A stretch of DNA of 64,000 nucleotides from the NCBI RefSeq assembly GCF_000375585.1, contig NZ_AQWP01000003.1:410157-474156 (forward strand), written 5' to 3'. The notes under the pieces were generated by a model that saw only the letters and a list, made by a program, of their open reading frames with translations, was not told where the DNA came from and did no database searches. Made by a program: the position numbers and the translations under genes. The DNA is from Sinorhizobium meliloti 4H41 (GTDB lineage: Bacteria; Pseudomonadota; Alphaproteobacteria; Rhizobiales; Rhizobiaceae). Below, piece after piece: positions 1 to 8,870 of the stretch (within the stretch, counting starts at the first letter, position 1; every line of letters starts with the position of its first letter).

Positions 1-331
1 CAAGGCCGTTCAGCGCGGTTTCCGAGGCGGCGTTGATGGCGATCGCATCCACGCCGCGCAGGATGAGCTCCGCCATCTGGCTGTTCTGCTGGTTGACGCT
101 GCCATCGCCGTTCAGCACGACGAATTCGGCGATCTTGCCGTCGGCCTTGGCTTTTTCAGCCTCAGCTGTGAAGGCGTCGACCATCTGGCGGCGCCAGGTG
201 TTGCCGTAGAACGAGTTGGACAAGGCGATTACCGGCTTATCCGGCGAGGCGACGGCGACCTGAGGTGCTATCGCCAGCATCGAAATCGATGCCAGGCAGG
301 CGAATGTGAAGCTGCGACGCAATGTGGACAT
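1..331 (-). CDS. Sugar ABC transporter periplasmic binding protein, N-terminal part (runs off window start)
   Basis: Reading from the ATG at 331 gives a signal peptide (MSTLRRSFTFACLASISM, then a hydrophobic core and an AVA-S cleavage site), followed by a type-I periplasmic binding fold: KPVIALSNSFYGNTWRR, then a segment ending in an AELILRGVDAIAINAAS-like stretch. A GGGAGG ribosome site lies 5 to 6 bases upstream. About 110 codons are visible and the rest lies left of the window. It is the last visible gene of the minus-strand apiose operon, 82 bases after oiaK, so it is probably the ligand-binding subunit for the permease and ATPase at 5.4-7.9 kb. The ligand (D-apiose or a related sugar) is inferred from context only. 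Confidence 0.85.
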   Translation of the reverse strand, partial: MSTLRRSFTFACLASISMLAIAPQVAVASPDKPVIALSNSFYGNTWRRQMVDAFTAEAEKAKADGKIAEFVVLNGDGSVNQQNSQMAELILRGVDAIAINAASETALNGL

Positions 332-413
332 GAAGACCTCCCGTTCCGTGTGTCAGACCGTCTTTCCGCGATGGAAAGACCGCCTGGGTTTCTGCTAAGC
401 TTCCCTTGGCGGA

Positions 414-1715
414 TCAGATGTCGCGAACGACCGTAAAATAGGCATCCGTGCCTACCTGGCCGCCCTTGAATGCGATCTCTAGTTGTTCTCCCTCCGTCTT
501 CAGGAATCCGGTGCAAAGCGGCGAGCCGGGGCATGCCGGCAGTGGCGCAAGCAATTCGAGTGCGAGTATGGATAGCTGCTTGATCGCGTGGCTTGACGTG
601 TCGCCACCCGCGACGACGGCTCGCTTGAGGCCGTGGCGACGCACGAGGCCGGCAAGGATCAGTCCCAGCCCCTGTCCGATCAGGTGTCCCTCGAGCCCGG
701 CGACCCGCATGTCTGCAATGCCGAGCGCGGTGTAGAGAAGAGGGCTTCGGCCGCTGCGGAGCACGCCGCTCGCCGCCTCGATGGCGGCTTGAACGGTCGC
801 CTCGGTCTGCGTCGTCAGGGCGGAAGCATCGACATGGATGCCATCGAAGCCGTTGTCGATCGCGTGCCGGATCTGCCGTTCGGTGGTCGGTGAGCAACTG
901 CCGGAGACGACGGCAATCGGCCCCCGGCCGCCCGGGCCCGCAACGGACCGAGCCTCGCCGCTGAGTGGCGTTCCGGCGTCCTTAGCCACAAGCGCGTACT
1001 CGACGCCCGAGGAACCGGTGACGAACCGGCACTCTTCTCTGAGCGACCACAGATGGCGACCCGTTGCGGCCTTGGTTTCCTCGTCGAGCACGTCGAAAAG
1101 CAGGATGTCTTCCTGTCTGGCACGTTGCGACAGCTCTTCCGGTGCCAGGCCGTTCTTCAGACGCAGGAAGTCGATGAGGCCTATGGACTTGTCCGTCTGG
1201 CGGCCGAGATGGACGCGCAGGTCGGCCTCATCCATCGGCGTCACGGGATGGCGGTTCATCACGGGATGCCGATCGATACGAAACACGTCCGGCCCGAAAT
1301 GGGCATAGAGATTGCCGAAGGCGGTATAGCGCTTGAGTTCCGGCGCGCCGACGACGAGCGGCATGCAGGTCTGCCGGAAGACGGAAGCCGCGATGTCCAT
1401 CGCCCTGCCGATACTGCCGACGGCGGGGCTGGAATCGAAGGTCGAGCAGACCTTGTAATGGCAGAGGGCCGCGCTGGAATGCTTCATCCATTCGAAGACC
1501 GGCGGCAGGTTCTCGTCCATCCACTCCGGCGTTTCGCTGCGGCTGGTGCCGGCAATGCCGATGACCCTTCGGCCAGGGAAGCGTTTCATCTCGTCGGCCG
1601 TGGGTATCGCGGTGAAGAGGATCGTCGGCGTGCCACGTGTCGCCAGCGCCTCCATCACATCGGTGGAGCCGGTCAGATCGTCGCCGTAGTAGCAGAGCAG
1701 GAGATCACCGCTCAC
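414..1715 (-). CDS. oiaK: 3-oxo-isoapionate kinase (DUF1537 four-carbon acid sugar kinase family)
   Basis: 433 residues, the usual size for DUF1537 kinases. The N-terminal motif CYYGDDLTGSTDV (about residues 8-20) and the C-terminal GGDTSSHAIKQL segment are the family's substrate- and nucleotide-side signatures. The start is GTG at 1715, overlapping the apnL stop as GTGA, with a GGAGGG ribosome site 6 bases upstream. DUF1537 kinases act on 3-oxo-tetronates or 3-oxo-isoapionate. The apsD-apnL-apnO neighbours point to 3-oxo-isoapionate, giving the 4-phosphate. A second DUF1537 kinase at 30158-31435 sits with otnI and otnC and takes the tetronate role. The decarboxylase expected to follow OiaK is not in the window and may lie to the left. 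Confidence 0.78.
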   Translation of the reverse strand: MSGDLLLCYYGDDLTGSTDVMEALATRGTPTILFTAIPTADEMKRFPGRRVIGIAGTSRSETPEWMDENLPPVFEWMKHSSAALCHYKVCSTFDSSPAVGSIGRAMDIAASVFRQTCMPLVVGAPELKRYTAFGNLYAHFGPDVFRIDRHPVMNRHPVTPMDEADLRVHLGRQTDKSIGLIDFLRLKNGLAPEELSQRARQEDILLFDVLDEETKAATGRHLWSLREECRFVTGSSGVEYALVAKDAGTPLSGEARSVAGPGGRGPIAVVSGSCSPTTERQIRHAIDNGFDGIHVDASALTTQTEATVQAAIEAASGVLRSGRSPLLYTALGIADMRVAGLEGHLIGQGLGLILAGLVRRHGLKRAVVAGGDTSSHAIKQLSILALELLAPLPACPGSPLCTGFLKTEGEQLEIAFKGGQVGTDAYFTVVRDI

Positions 1716-3523
1716 GAGACGCCCTCCAGCCGGTGTTTCGCAATGCCGTAGGGGCCGAGTTCGATGGCTGTCGCACCGTCGACGATGACACGCACCTTGT
1801 CAGGGGTGATATTGGCGACGAGCACCGTATCGCCGCCGCCGACGGCGAGAACTCTGCTGGGGTCCGAGCTTTCGATGTGCACGGCGTCACGTCCGGCAAG
1901 GGAGCTGATCCACTGTGCCGCCTTGAAGGCCGGATTCGGGCTTCCCGCCTCGAGAACGCCGAAAGGACCCGTCAGACTGCCGAGCGAAAGCACGTCCAGC
2001 GATGCGTCGGCCGTCGCCGCGGCATATCCGACCATCCAGGCGGCCGCGAAATCCGTCGGCTGCCGCGGGTCGTCGGCCGTCATCGTCATGCGCCGGCGAT
2101 CCGGGTTGGCGCTGAGCGATGCGCCATAGGGGTTGCTGCGCATGCCGATGGACGACGGCCCGATCCGGTAGCGCATGTCACCGGCGAAAGCGCGGACGGA
2201 CGCGGTGATGAAGGGCAGGGCCTCCAGCGTCTCCATCACGCTGCGATCGTCTGCGGCATGCACTAGCGGCGACGTCGTGTGAGTGATGAAGTCAAGCCGA
2301 TCAAGGGGTGGGCGCTTCCTGTTGAGTTCGGTGAAATAGCTGAACATACCACCGCCGAGCAGCAGGTCCGGGAAGGCCTCTCTTGCAGCCGCATAGACCT
2401 CGTCCAGCGCCGGGCAGTCCGGCCATGCGCTACCGGGTGGCGTCGATCTCAGGTCTGGCGCCGGGCTGACAGCGATCGCCGAAAGGCCGAGCCCCGCGTC
2501 GCGAACCCGTCGCGCGAGATGGGTCAGTTCAACCCGCGGTGACTGCTCGCAGGCCAGCACATATTCCAGCGTCGCTGCCGCGGGATAGGCCGAGAGGAGG
2601 CGGGCATATCCTTCAAGGGCGGAGACGCTGTGCCCGGCCAACGGGTTGAAGGCAAGGATGAGGTGCTGCGGCGCAATCGCCCTCAGTTGATCGATATTGT
2701 CCAGCGTATCCGCCAGGTCCTCCGGACGGACGCCAAGGCCAAAGTCCGGGTTGCGGCCGGCTCTGGCGACGGTCGAGAGATTGACGACCTCGTCCCGTTG
2801 CGCGTGGGTCTGAACGATGTCCGGCTCCCCGCTGAAGATCACGGTGATTGTCTGGCGCACCGGCACACCTTCGGGGAGCGTGTAGGGCCAGGGCAGGGCG
2901 AGGGGGCGGACATAGGTCTTGTAGGAGGCATCCGACCAGTTGCGCTGGTCCTCCATCTCGAACGTGTCGCCATCCATCCGGCACTGCGCCGTCATGCCCG
3001 GCGCAATCTCATGGGTGATCGCACGCAGATCGAAGAACGGCTGCGCTGGCGCGATGACATCGGGAAAATGTGCCTCTTCCCTACAGCCGTCCGTGTGTTC
3101 GACAACGACCGGCTGCCCTGCCACGCCCACGATGGGGTGGAGGATGCAGAAGCCGCAGCGGTTGGTCACGAAGTCGCCGTTCGGAACGGCCTCTGCATCG
3201 AAGACCAGCTTGCCGCCGGCGCTTCCGGAGATATGGACGTCGATGGCGAGGCCGGCGCTATCGCTCTTGCACTCGGCCCTGTAGCGAACAGAAAAGTCGG
3301 CCCTGGTTTCCTTGATGCTTAGCCCGGAAATGGCGAGCGCATGATTGCCCCAGTTGGCATCGCGAACGAGATAGGAGATGGCCCGAATCGCTTCCTTGCC
3401 ATGCCACCGAACGGCACGAAGGTTGCCGTCCTCCAGCTCCACGGACAGTGGTCCGGCTGTCAGGCGCTGGACGGTGCCCGCCTCGTTGTTGCCCGCCTGC
3501 GGGGTCGGATAGGCTTCGACCAT
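1712..3523 (-). CDS. apnL: D-apionate lactonase
   Basis: About 603 residues that match the long lactonase found between apiose dehydrogenase and the oxo-isoapionate kinase in D-apiose operons. An N-terminal beta-rich half (LSVELEDGNLRAVRWHGKEA, then WGNHA) is followed by a C-terminal TIM-barrel-like half (LLLGGGMFSYFTELNRKRP, then GMRSNPYG). It would hydrolyse D-apionolactone to D-apionate in the cytoplasm; no signal peptide is seen. Two in-frame ATGs exist at 3532 and 3523. A GAGGG site lies 9 bases before the second and abuts the first, so 3523 is preferred. The 3' end overlaps oiaK by 4 bases and the 5' end abuts the apsD stop, which implies translational coupling. Confidence 0.8.
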   Translation of the reverse strand: MVEAYPTPQAGNNEAGTVQRLTAGPLSVELEDGNLRAVRWHGKEAIRAISYLVRDANWGNHALAISGLSIKETRADFSVRYRAECKSDSAGLAIDVHISGSAGGKLVFDAEAVPNGDFVTNRCGFCILHPIVGVAGQPVVVEHTDGCREEAHFPDVIAPAQPFFDLRAITHEIAPGMTAQCRMDGDTFEMEDQRNWSDASYKTYVRPLALPWPYTLPEGVPVRQTITVIFSGEPDIVQTHAQRDEVVNLSTVARAGRNPDFGLGVRPEDLADTLDNIDQLRAIAPQHLILAFNPLAGHSVSALEGYARLLSAYPAAATLEYVLACEQSPRVELTHLARRVRDAGLGLSAIAVSPAPDLRSTPPGSAWPDCPALDEVYAAAREAFPDLLLGGGMFSYFTELNRKRPPLDRLDFITHTTSPLVHAADDRSVMETLEALPFITASVRAFAGDMRYRIGPSSIGMRSNPYGASLSANPDRRRMTMTADDPRQPTDFAAAWMVGYAAATADASLDVLSLGSLTGPFGVLEAGSPNPAFKAAQWISSLAGRDAVHIESSDPSRVLAVGGGDTVLVANITPDKVRVIVDGATAIELGPYGIAKHRLEGVS

Positions 3524-3524
3524 G

Positions 3525-4562
3525 TCAGACATCCCTCAACTGGATGGTCGCGCCCGTTGCGGCACTTTCATAGGCGGCATTCACGAGCGCGAAGGTCTTC
3601 AGATTGTCGTCACCCGACGTGCTGGGTCTCGTTCCCGCAAGCAGGCACTCTACCCAGTGTTTCTGGATCAGCAGGACGCTCTCCTGCACATTGTGCCAGG
3701 GCTTGCTCGCCCAGGGGAGCAGCGGCGGGGAGAGATCGTGTCTTTCGACACCTCCCGTACGGCTGGTGAGCGTGAGCTGGTAGCCGGCAGACAGGCGCAG
3801 CGATCCTTCGCTTGCATCGATCTCGACGAGCGTTTGCGGAAAGAGCTCCTCTTCCAGCCTGGTCGCGTAGCTGCAGTCCACAACGGACGTTACGCCGTTT
3901 TCGTGGGCCAGCATCATGGTCGCGACGTCCTCGCCGGCGATGTCCGGGTTGACGCGGGCGAGCCGGGCCGTGAGGCCCAGAACGTCGCCGAACAGGAAGC
4001 GGGCCACATCAAGGACATGGACGCCAAGATCTTCGACGATGAACCGCTTGCCCGTCGCAAGATAGGGCTGGCCTGCATAGACGTCGAACGCCGACCGGAA
4101 GGAGACCCGGCCCCAGAAGGGGCGGCCGATGCGCCCGCTTGCAAGAATATCTCTCACGGCCATGAGGGGCGACTGCCAGCGGAAGTTCTCGTGAACCATC
4201 AGCGGAATCCCGGCCTTGTCGCAGGCATCGACGATCGCGCGCGCATCCTCGATGGTCGGAGCGAGGGGCTTCTGGCAAATGGCCGGCAGCTTCCTCGACG
4301 CGGCCAGTTCAACGAGCGCGCGGTGGCTGGGGGCGGTCGTGCAGATATCGACGAAGTCCAGGGTTTCCCGCTCCAGCATTTCGGCCGCGTCGGTATAGGT
4401 GCGGGAAATTCCGAACGCGGCGGCGACCTCCGCAAGCCGCTCGGCATTGGTATCGCAAAGAGCGACGATGTCGGCGCTGCCATCACGCGCGGCGATGTCG
4501 CGCCAGGCATTCAACTGATTGATCGCGAAAAACCCGCAGCCGATGAGGGCGCCATGCAACAT
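3525..4562 (-). CDS. apsD: D-apiose dehydrogenase (Gfo/Idh/MocA family)
   Basis: 345 residues. It starts with the nucleotide-binding GALIGCGFFAINQ motif and has the Gfo/Idh/MocA signature CQKPLAPTIEDA (about residues 85-96), including the E/Q-K-P lysine. The expected reaction is NAD(P)-dependent oxidation of D-apiose to D-apionolactone, the substrate of the neighbouring lactonase. The ATG at 4562 has a GAGGA site 8 bases upstream. A longer reading from GTG at 4577 overlaps the apnO stop as GTGA but lacks a clear ribosome site, so the ATG is preferred. The family covers many sugar dehydrogenases; the apiose assignment rests on the apnL-apnO-oiaK context. Confidence 0.78.
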   Translation of the reverse strand: MLHGALIGCGFFAINQLNAWRDIAARDGSADIVALCDTNAERLAEVAAAFGISRTYTDAAEMLERETLDFVDICTTAPSHRALVELAASRKLPAICQKPLAPTIEDARAIVDACDKAGIPLMVHENFRWQSPLMAVRDILASGRIGRPFWGRVSFRSAFDVYAGQPYLATGKRFIVEDLGVHVLDVARFLFGDVLGLTARLARVNPDIAGEDVATMMLAHENGVTSVVDCSYATRLEEELFPQTLVEIDASEGSLRLSAGYQLTLTSRTGGVERHDLSPPLLPWASKPWHNVQESVLLIQKHWVECLLAGTRPSTSGDDNLKTFALVNAAYESAATGATIQLRDV

Positions 4563-4573
4563 GCCGTTCGTCC

Positions 4574-5401
4574 TCACGTGATCCGCCGAATGCTTTCGGT
4601 CAACTCATCCCGGTTGAAGATGCGCTTCCAGTCATCCTTCATGAGAACGGGGATGCCGAATTCGATCGCCTTGTTGCAGGCATCGGAAAAAACGCCCGGC
4701 GTTTCCTCGAAGATCACGGCGCCGAGCACGTTCATGTGGCCGAGCAGGAAGTCGCGAGCCGCCTCCTTTGGAACCCCTCGCGAAACGCACTCGTCCATCG
4801 CCTGGCGCATCACCATGAGCAGGCTGGCGCACAATGTTTCCGAAAGGCCCGGCTCCAGCATCGCCATCTGCTCGACGGTGATGCGGTGCGACCGCATGAC
4901 GGGCGCCCAAATGACTTTGGCGATCTCCTCGCCAAGCGCATAATGCGCTTCCGGTCCCTGCATCAGCGCCGAGACGATGTGCTGCTTTGCAGCCACGCCG
5001 CCGAAGAAGTCTCGCTTGGCGGCGGGATCGGTCTCGTCGTTGAAGATCGGTGGATGGCAGGGATGGGTGACGAAATAGGTCAGGTCGTCGCGGTTCGGCA
5101 GGTGGCCGGCAAAGGGAGCGGCGGCGTCGAGAATGACAAGCATCGTGCCGGCGGCGAGCTTGTCCGCGATCCCGGCAGCGACCTTGCCTATGGCGGTGTC
5201 CGGCACGGCGAGAATGACAGCGTCGGCGCCCTCCAGCGCGGCGTCCGCGGGAAGTGTGGAGAGCCCCAGCTCGGTTTGGAGGCGAGCCTTCCCCGCCTCG
5301 CTCACTTCCACATGGCGCACGTCGAAACGCGAGCCTTGGAGATTCTTTGCAAGACGGCAACCCATCTTGCCGCCGGCGCCGAAAAGGGCAATCGAAGTCA
5401 T
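4574..5401 (-). CDS. apnO: D-apionate oxidoisomerase (6PGDH-like Rossmann plus PGDH_C-type domain)
   Basis: 275 residues. The N-terminal Rossmann motif is IALFGAGGKMGCRLAKNL, followed by VILAVPDTAIGKVA. A helical C-terminal domain carries VTHPCHPPIFND and KVIWAPVMRSHRITVEQM, typical of the phosphogluconate-dehydrogenase C-terminal-like family to which ApnO belongs. ApnO converts D-apionate to 3-oxo-isoapionate by coupled oxidation and isomerisation. The ATG at 5401 has an AAAGGA site 9 bases upstream. It lies between the ABC permease (26 bases upstream) and apsD in one operon. A general beta-hydroxyacid dehydrogenase is the alternative, but the full apiose context makes that less likely. Confidence 0.78.
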   Translation of the reverse strand: MTSIALFGAGGKMGCRLAKNLQGSRFDVRHVEVSEAGKARLQTELGLSTLPADAALEGADAVILAVPDTAIGKVAAGIADKLAAGTMLVILDAAAPFAGHLPNRDDLTYFVTHPCHPPIFNDETDPAAKRDFFGGVAAKQHIVSALMQGPEAHYALGEEIAKVIWAPVMRSHRITVEQMAMLEPGLSETLCASLLMVMRQAMDECVSRGVPKEAARDFLLGHMNVLGAVIFEETPGVFSDACNKAIEFGIPVLMKDDWKRIFNRDELTESIRRIT

Positions 5402-5427
5402 TGGGAGATGTCCTTTCGTTATTCCGT

Positions 5428-6408
5428 TCACCTGTCTGTCAGCGGACGGACGGTCCGCCGCTCCAGCTTGTCTATGATCCGTGTGCGCAGGCCGTCGATC
5501 GCAACGGCGATGAAGATGATGGCCGCGGTTACCAGCGGGTAGATGTACGGGTCGGCATTGATGATGTTCAGGCCGTTCTGCACGGTCTTGATGAGGATCG
5601 CCCCGAACACGGTGCCAATCACGCTGCCCCGTCCGCCGAAGAGCGAGACGCCCCCGAGAACGGCCGCCGCGATTGCCGAAAACTCGATCTGGTCTCCATA
5701 TTTCGGGCCGACTGCACCGATCTGCGTGATCGAGACGAAGCCGCCAATGCCGGCGCAAAGCCCTGCGATGATGAAGCAGAAGAGGACGATACGGCGAACC
5801 GGGAGCCCGGCCTTTCGCGCCGCTTCGGTGTCGCCACCGACCGCATAGACCTGACGGCCGAAGGCGGTCTGATGCAGGATCAGCCAGGCGGCCGCAAATA
5901 CGGCGACGAAGGCAACGATGGCGGACGGAATGCCGAGCACGGAGGCGCGATTCAGGTCGGTTATCTGGTCGGGAAACATGAGCGTCCGGGTGTTGGACAG
6001 CCACATCGCGATGCCGCGCAGGATGAAGAGCGTGGCGAGTGTCACGATGAAAGAAGCGACGCCGAGCCGGGTTACCACGCTACCATTGACCGCGCCGATG
6101 ACGCCCGCCATCGCCATGACCGCCAGAAGCCCGAGCGGCCACGGAATGCCGGGCAGGTAGATCGCCAGAACGCTCGCCGTGAGATACATGCTCGCGCCGA
6201 CCGACAGGTCGATCTGGCCCGTAAGCAGCACGAACGTCATCCCGATGGCCAGGATCGCGATCGGGGTCGCCTGTATGACGATGTTCCGGAAGTTGGCGAA
6301 GGCGAGGAAGCGGTCGGAGACGAGCCCGAACAGGATCAGGAGAACGATGAAGAGGATATAGGGTGCGTTCTGCAGGAGCAGCAGGACAAGTCGGTTGCCT
6401 GTTTTCAT
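5428..6408 (-). CDS. Sugar ABC transporter permease (RbsC-type)
   Basis: 326 residues with about eight to ten hydrophobic segments. It has the CUT2 permease signature TFVLLTGQIDLSVGASMYL (near residues 58-76) and a late GGVSLFGGRGSVIGTVFGA loop, where the ATPase docks in RbsC-family permeases. The ATG at 6408 overlaps the ATPase stop (ATGA), so the two are coupled. With the ATPase upstream and the binding protein at 1-331, it forms a CUT2 monosaccharide importer built into the apiose operon. D-apiose as substrate is inferred. Confidence 0.9.
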   Translation of the reverse strand: MKTGNRLVLLLLQNAPYILFIVLLILFGLVSDRFLAFANFRNIVIQATPIAILAIGMTFVLLTGQIDLSVGASMYLTASVLAIYLPGIPWPLGLLAVMAMAGVIGAVNGSVVTRLGVASFIVTLATLFILRGIAMWLSNTRTLMFPDQITDLNRASVLGIPSAIVAFVAVFAAAWLILHQTAFGRQVYAVGGDTEAARKAGLPVRRIVLFCFIIAGLCAGIGGFVSITQIGAVGPKYGDQIEFSAIAAAVLGGVSLFGGRGSVIGTVFGAILIKTVQNGLNIINADPYIYPLVTAAIIFIAVAIDGLRTRIIDKLERRTVRPLTDR

Positions 6409-7868
6409 GCCTGCACCTCTCTTGGCCCGGAAAGGCCCGTGGCAGCGGTCATTATGGCCTCCCGGTCGAAGTCACGGCGCGCGAAGCTGCCGGTCAGTTC
6501 GCCGCGGTTGATGGTGAGGATGCGGTCCGAAAGGCCGATGAGTTCCTCGATCTCGGACGAGATGAGCAGAACGGCGCTTCCGCTCTCAACGAGGCTGTTG
6601 ATGATGCGGTAGACTTCCTGCTTCGCCCCGACGTCGATGCCACGCGTCGGCTCGTCGAGGATGAACAGGCGAGGCTGGCGGAGAAGCCATTTGCCGATGA
6701 CGACCTTCTGCTGGTTGCCGCCCGACAGGTGCTTGACCATCGTGTCGTCGACCTTGGCCGTCGAAAGATGCATCGCGCGGCCCATCTCGGCCGCGACGGT
6801 GCTGATCCTCCTTCGATCGACCAGGCCGAATGCGCCGGCGACCGTCGGCAACGAAGCGAGCACCATGTTCTCGGCGATCGTGAAATCCATGACGAGGCCC
6901 TCGCCGCGGCGGTCCTCGGTTAGGAACGCGACGCCGGCGGCCATCGCCGTTGCAGGCGTCGGATCGACAAGCAGCCTGCCGTCGATGCGGATTTCCCCGC
7001 GCGCAAATCGATCGAGGCCGAACAGCATTCGAGCGAGTTCCGATCGACCGGAACCCATAAGCCCTGCGAGGCCCACGACCTCCCCGGCGCGAATCTCGAA
7101 GGTGATGTTTTCCGCCACGCCAGGCTGGCTGAGGCCCGAGACGGAAAGAACGATGTCGCTCGTCGGTTTGACGGAGCGCTCCGGGTAGATGGCGTCGATC
7201 GACCGCCCTACCATCAGGGAGATGATGCGCTGCACGTCGATCGCAGTTGTTTCCGCGGTGCCTGCGACATGCCCGTCACGAAGGACTGCGATGCTGTCGC
7301 AGACCGCCATCACGTCTTCCAGCGCATGACTGATGTAAATGATGCCGATGCCACGGCTCTTCAGCCGGCCGATGATGGCGAACAGGCGTTCGACTTCCGG
7401 GCGCGTCAGAGAGGTGGTCGGCTCGTCGAAAATGATGAGCCTGGCATTGCGCGACAACGCCTTGGCAATCTCGACGAGTTGCCGCTCACCCTGGCTGAGT
7501 TTCGACACCGGCGTCGATGGCCGGTGCGAAATATCGACCTGCGCCAGGTACTCTTCCGTCTGCCGCCGGATCTGCGCACGGTTGATGAAGGGCAGGATAT
7601 TTCGCCGGGGGAACCTGTCGATGAAGAGGTTTTCCTCGATCGTCAGGTTCGGGAAGAGGTTGAGCTCCTGGTGAATGAACGCGATTCCGGCCGCCGAAGC
7701 ATCCTTCGGATCGGCCGGGGCATAGATAGCGCCATCGAGCCGCATACTCCCGGCGTTCGGCTGGTGGACCCCGCCGAGGATGTTCATGCTGGTCGACTTG
7801 CCGGACCCGTTTTCACCGACAAGCCCCAGTGCCTTGCCCTTTTCGACCGAGAAGCCGACGCCGTGCAA
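6405..7868 (-). CDS. Sugar ABC transporter ATPase (RbsA-type), 5' end disrupted
   Basis: Two fused ABC domains. The first has Walker A GENGSGKST, signature LSQGERQLVEIAKAL and Walker B LIIFDEP. The second has the degenerate Walker A GLMGSGRSE, signature LSGGNQQKVVIGKWL and LFILDEPTRGIDVGAK, as in RbsA/MglA. Homology clearly continues upstream of the TTG at 7868: the same frame reads KKLLEVEGLTKSFFG up to about 7925. It then meets an in-frame TAG at 7929-7931 with no ATG, GTG or TTG between. Translation from TTG 7868 would keep Walker A but lose the first beta strand; a CTG at 7913 is the only other option. The gene may therefore be poorly expressed or inactive. Confidence 0.75.
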   Translation of the reverse strand: MHGVGFSVEKGKALGLVGENGSGKSTSMNILGGVHQPNAGSMRLDGAIYAPADPKDASAAGIAFIHQELNLFPNLTIEENLFIDRFPRRNILPFINRAQIRRQTEEYLAQVDISHRPSTPVSKLSQGERQLVEIAKALSRNARLIIFDEPTTSLTRPEVERLFAIIGRLKSRGIGIIYISHALEDVMAVCDSIAVLRDGHVAGTAETTAIDVQRIISLMVGRSIDAIYPERSVKPTSDIVLSVSGLSQPGVAENITFEIRAGEVVGLAGLMGSGRSELARMLFGLDRFARGEIRIDGRLLVDPTPATAMAAGVAFLTEDRRGEGLVMDFTIAENMVLASLPTVAGAFGLVDRRRISTVAAEMGRAMHLSTAKVDDTMVKHLSGGNQQKVVIGKWLLRQPRLFILDEPTRGIDVGAKQEVYRIINSLVESGSAVLLISSEIEELIGLSDRILTINRGELTGSFARRDFDREAIMTAATGLSGPREVQA

Positions 7869-7913
7869 GACGGTTACCCCGAAGAACGATTTGGTCAGGC
7901 CTTCGACTTCCAG

Positions 7914-7935
7914 AAGTTTCTTCGACGGCTACCCC
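7914..7935. other. Head-to-head junction of two 5'-truncated divergent genes
   Basis: Recognisable ATPase coding sequence (minus strand) ends at about 7925 and recognisable isomerase coding sequence (plus strand) begins at about 7930, with no intergenic DNA. Divergent genes normally have a promoter region and two start codons here; both are missing. The simplest reading is a small deletion that removed the shared promoter and the first codons of both genes. An assembly error cannot be excluded from this sequence alone. Confidence 0.6.
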
Positions 7936-8727
7936 ATGGAGATGGCAGTCGAGGAGATCGCCGACGCCGGTTGCCTCCACGTAGAACCAGCCTTCATCAA
8001 GGGCTACGTCGATTTCGATGAAACAGCGTTCTCGCCTTCGGCCGCCGCGCGCCTCAGCAACCTTGCGGTTGCCAGAGGGGTGCGCATCCACGCGGCCTCG
8101 GCACATCTGGACCTATCGGAGCCGGATGCTGCGGCGGCCCTGGTCCGGCGGCTCGATTTCGCCGCGGATCTCGGTGCTTCATTCCTGATCACCAATTCCG
8201 GACCGGCAGGCAAGCGCGATGCCATCAGAGCGACGGTGGAGGCAGTGATCCCCAAACCGGAGGCAAGCGGCCTCACCCTCGCCCTCGAGAACCCGGGACA
8301 CGGAAGCGGCAATCTCACGGGTATCGTCTCTGATGCGGCCATTTTCCTGGGCGAAATCGGGTCACCGCGCGTCCGTCTCAATCATGACACGGGAAATGTC
8401 TTCACCTACAGCGGCGAAACACGCCAGCCTGCGGAGGATCTCGCCGCGGCGCCGAATTTGGTGGCGCATGTTCATCTGAAGGACGTGAAGTCTACGAATG
8501 AGGGCTGGGTGTTTTGCGCACTCGGCGATGGCGACGTTGATCTTGCGAACTACTGGTCGGCGATGCCCGTAGGTCTCCCCGTCACCATCGAGCTCCCACT
8601 TCGCCTTGGCCGGCCACGGCGAGCTGATCCGCAGAGGTATCCAAGGCCGCTGGACCCTGCCACGATACGAAGAGAGCTGACAGCCTCACTTCGGTATATA
8701 GGCACCCTTGAGGCTGTTCCGGACTGA
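7936..8727 (+). CDS. Sugar phosphate isomerase/epimerase (AP-endonuclease-type TIM barrel), 5'-truncated
   Basis: The frame reads YPMEMAVEEIADAGCLHVEPAF, which in this family normally follows a first beta strand of about 10-15 residues. Here the frame upstream is simply the antisense of the ABC ATPase gene. The rest looks intact: LALENPGHGSG, RLNHDTGNV and HVHLKDVK carry the metal- and substrate-binding E, D and H residues of the xylose-isomerase-like barrel. ATG codons exist at 7936 and 7942, but neither has a ribosome site. About 263 residues remain. It may be a pseudogene or a weakly translated short form. Its substrate is unknown; the position opposite an apiose operon suggests an accessory sugar isomerase. 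Confidence 0.6.
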   Translation: MEMAVEEIADAGCLHVEPAFIKGYVDFDETAFSPSAAARLSNLAVARGVRIHAASAHLDLSEPDAAAALVRRLDFAADLGASFLITNSGPAGKRDAIRATVEAVIPKPEASGLTLALENPGHGSGNLTGIVSDAAIFLGEIGSPRVRLNHDTGNVFTYSGETRQPAEDLAAAPNLVAHVHLKDVKSTNEGWVFCALGDGDVDLANYWSAMPVGLPVTIELPLRLGRPRRADPQRYPRPLDPATIRRELTASLRYIGTLEAVPD

Positions 8728-8870
8728 TTGGCGGACGTTTTATCTGTTGTGCCTGGCTCGTCGCTGCGTTCAAAGCTCACCTTGGCCGTTGAAGTGGTGG
8801 CTGAGAATGGTTTTCTTCAAAATCGTATGCCGATCATCCTTGATCCGTCAGTGATGCCGGGACTGAACAT

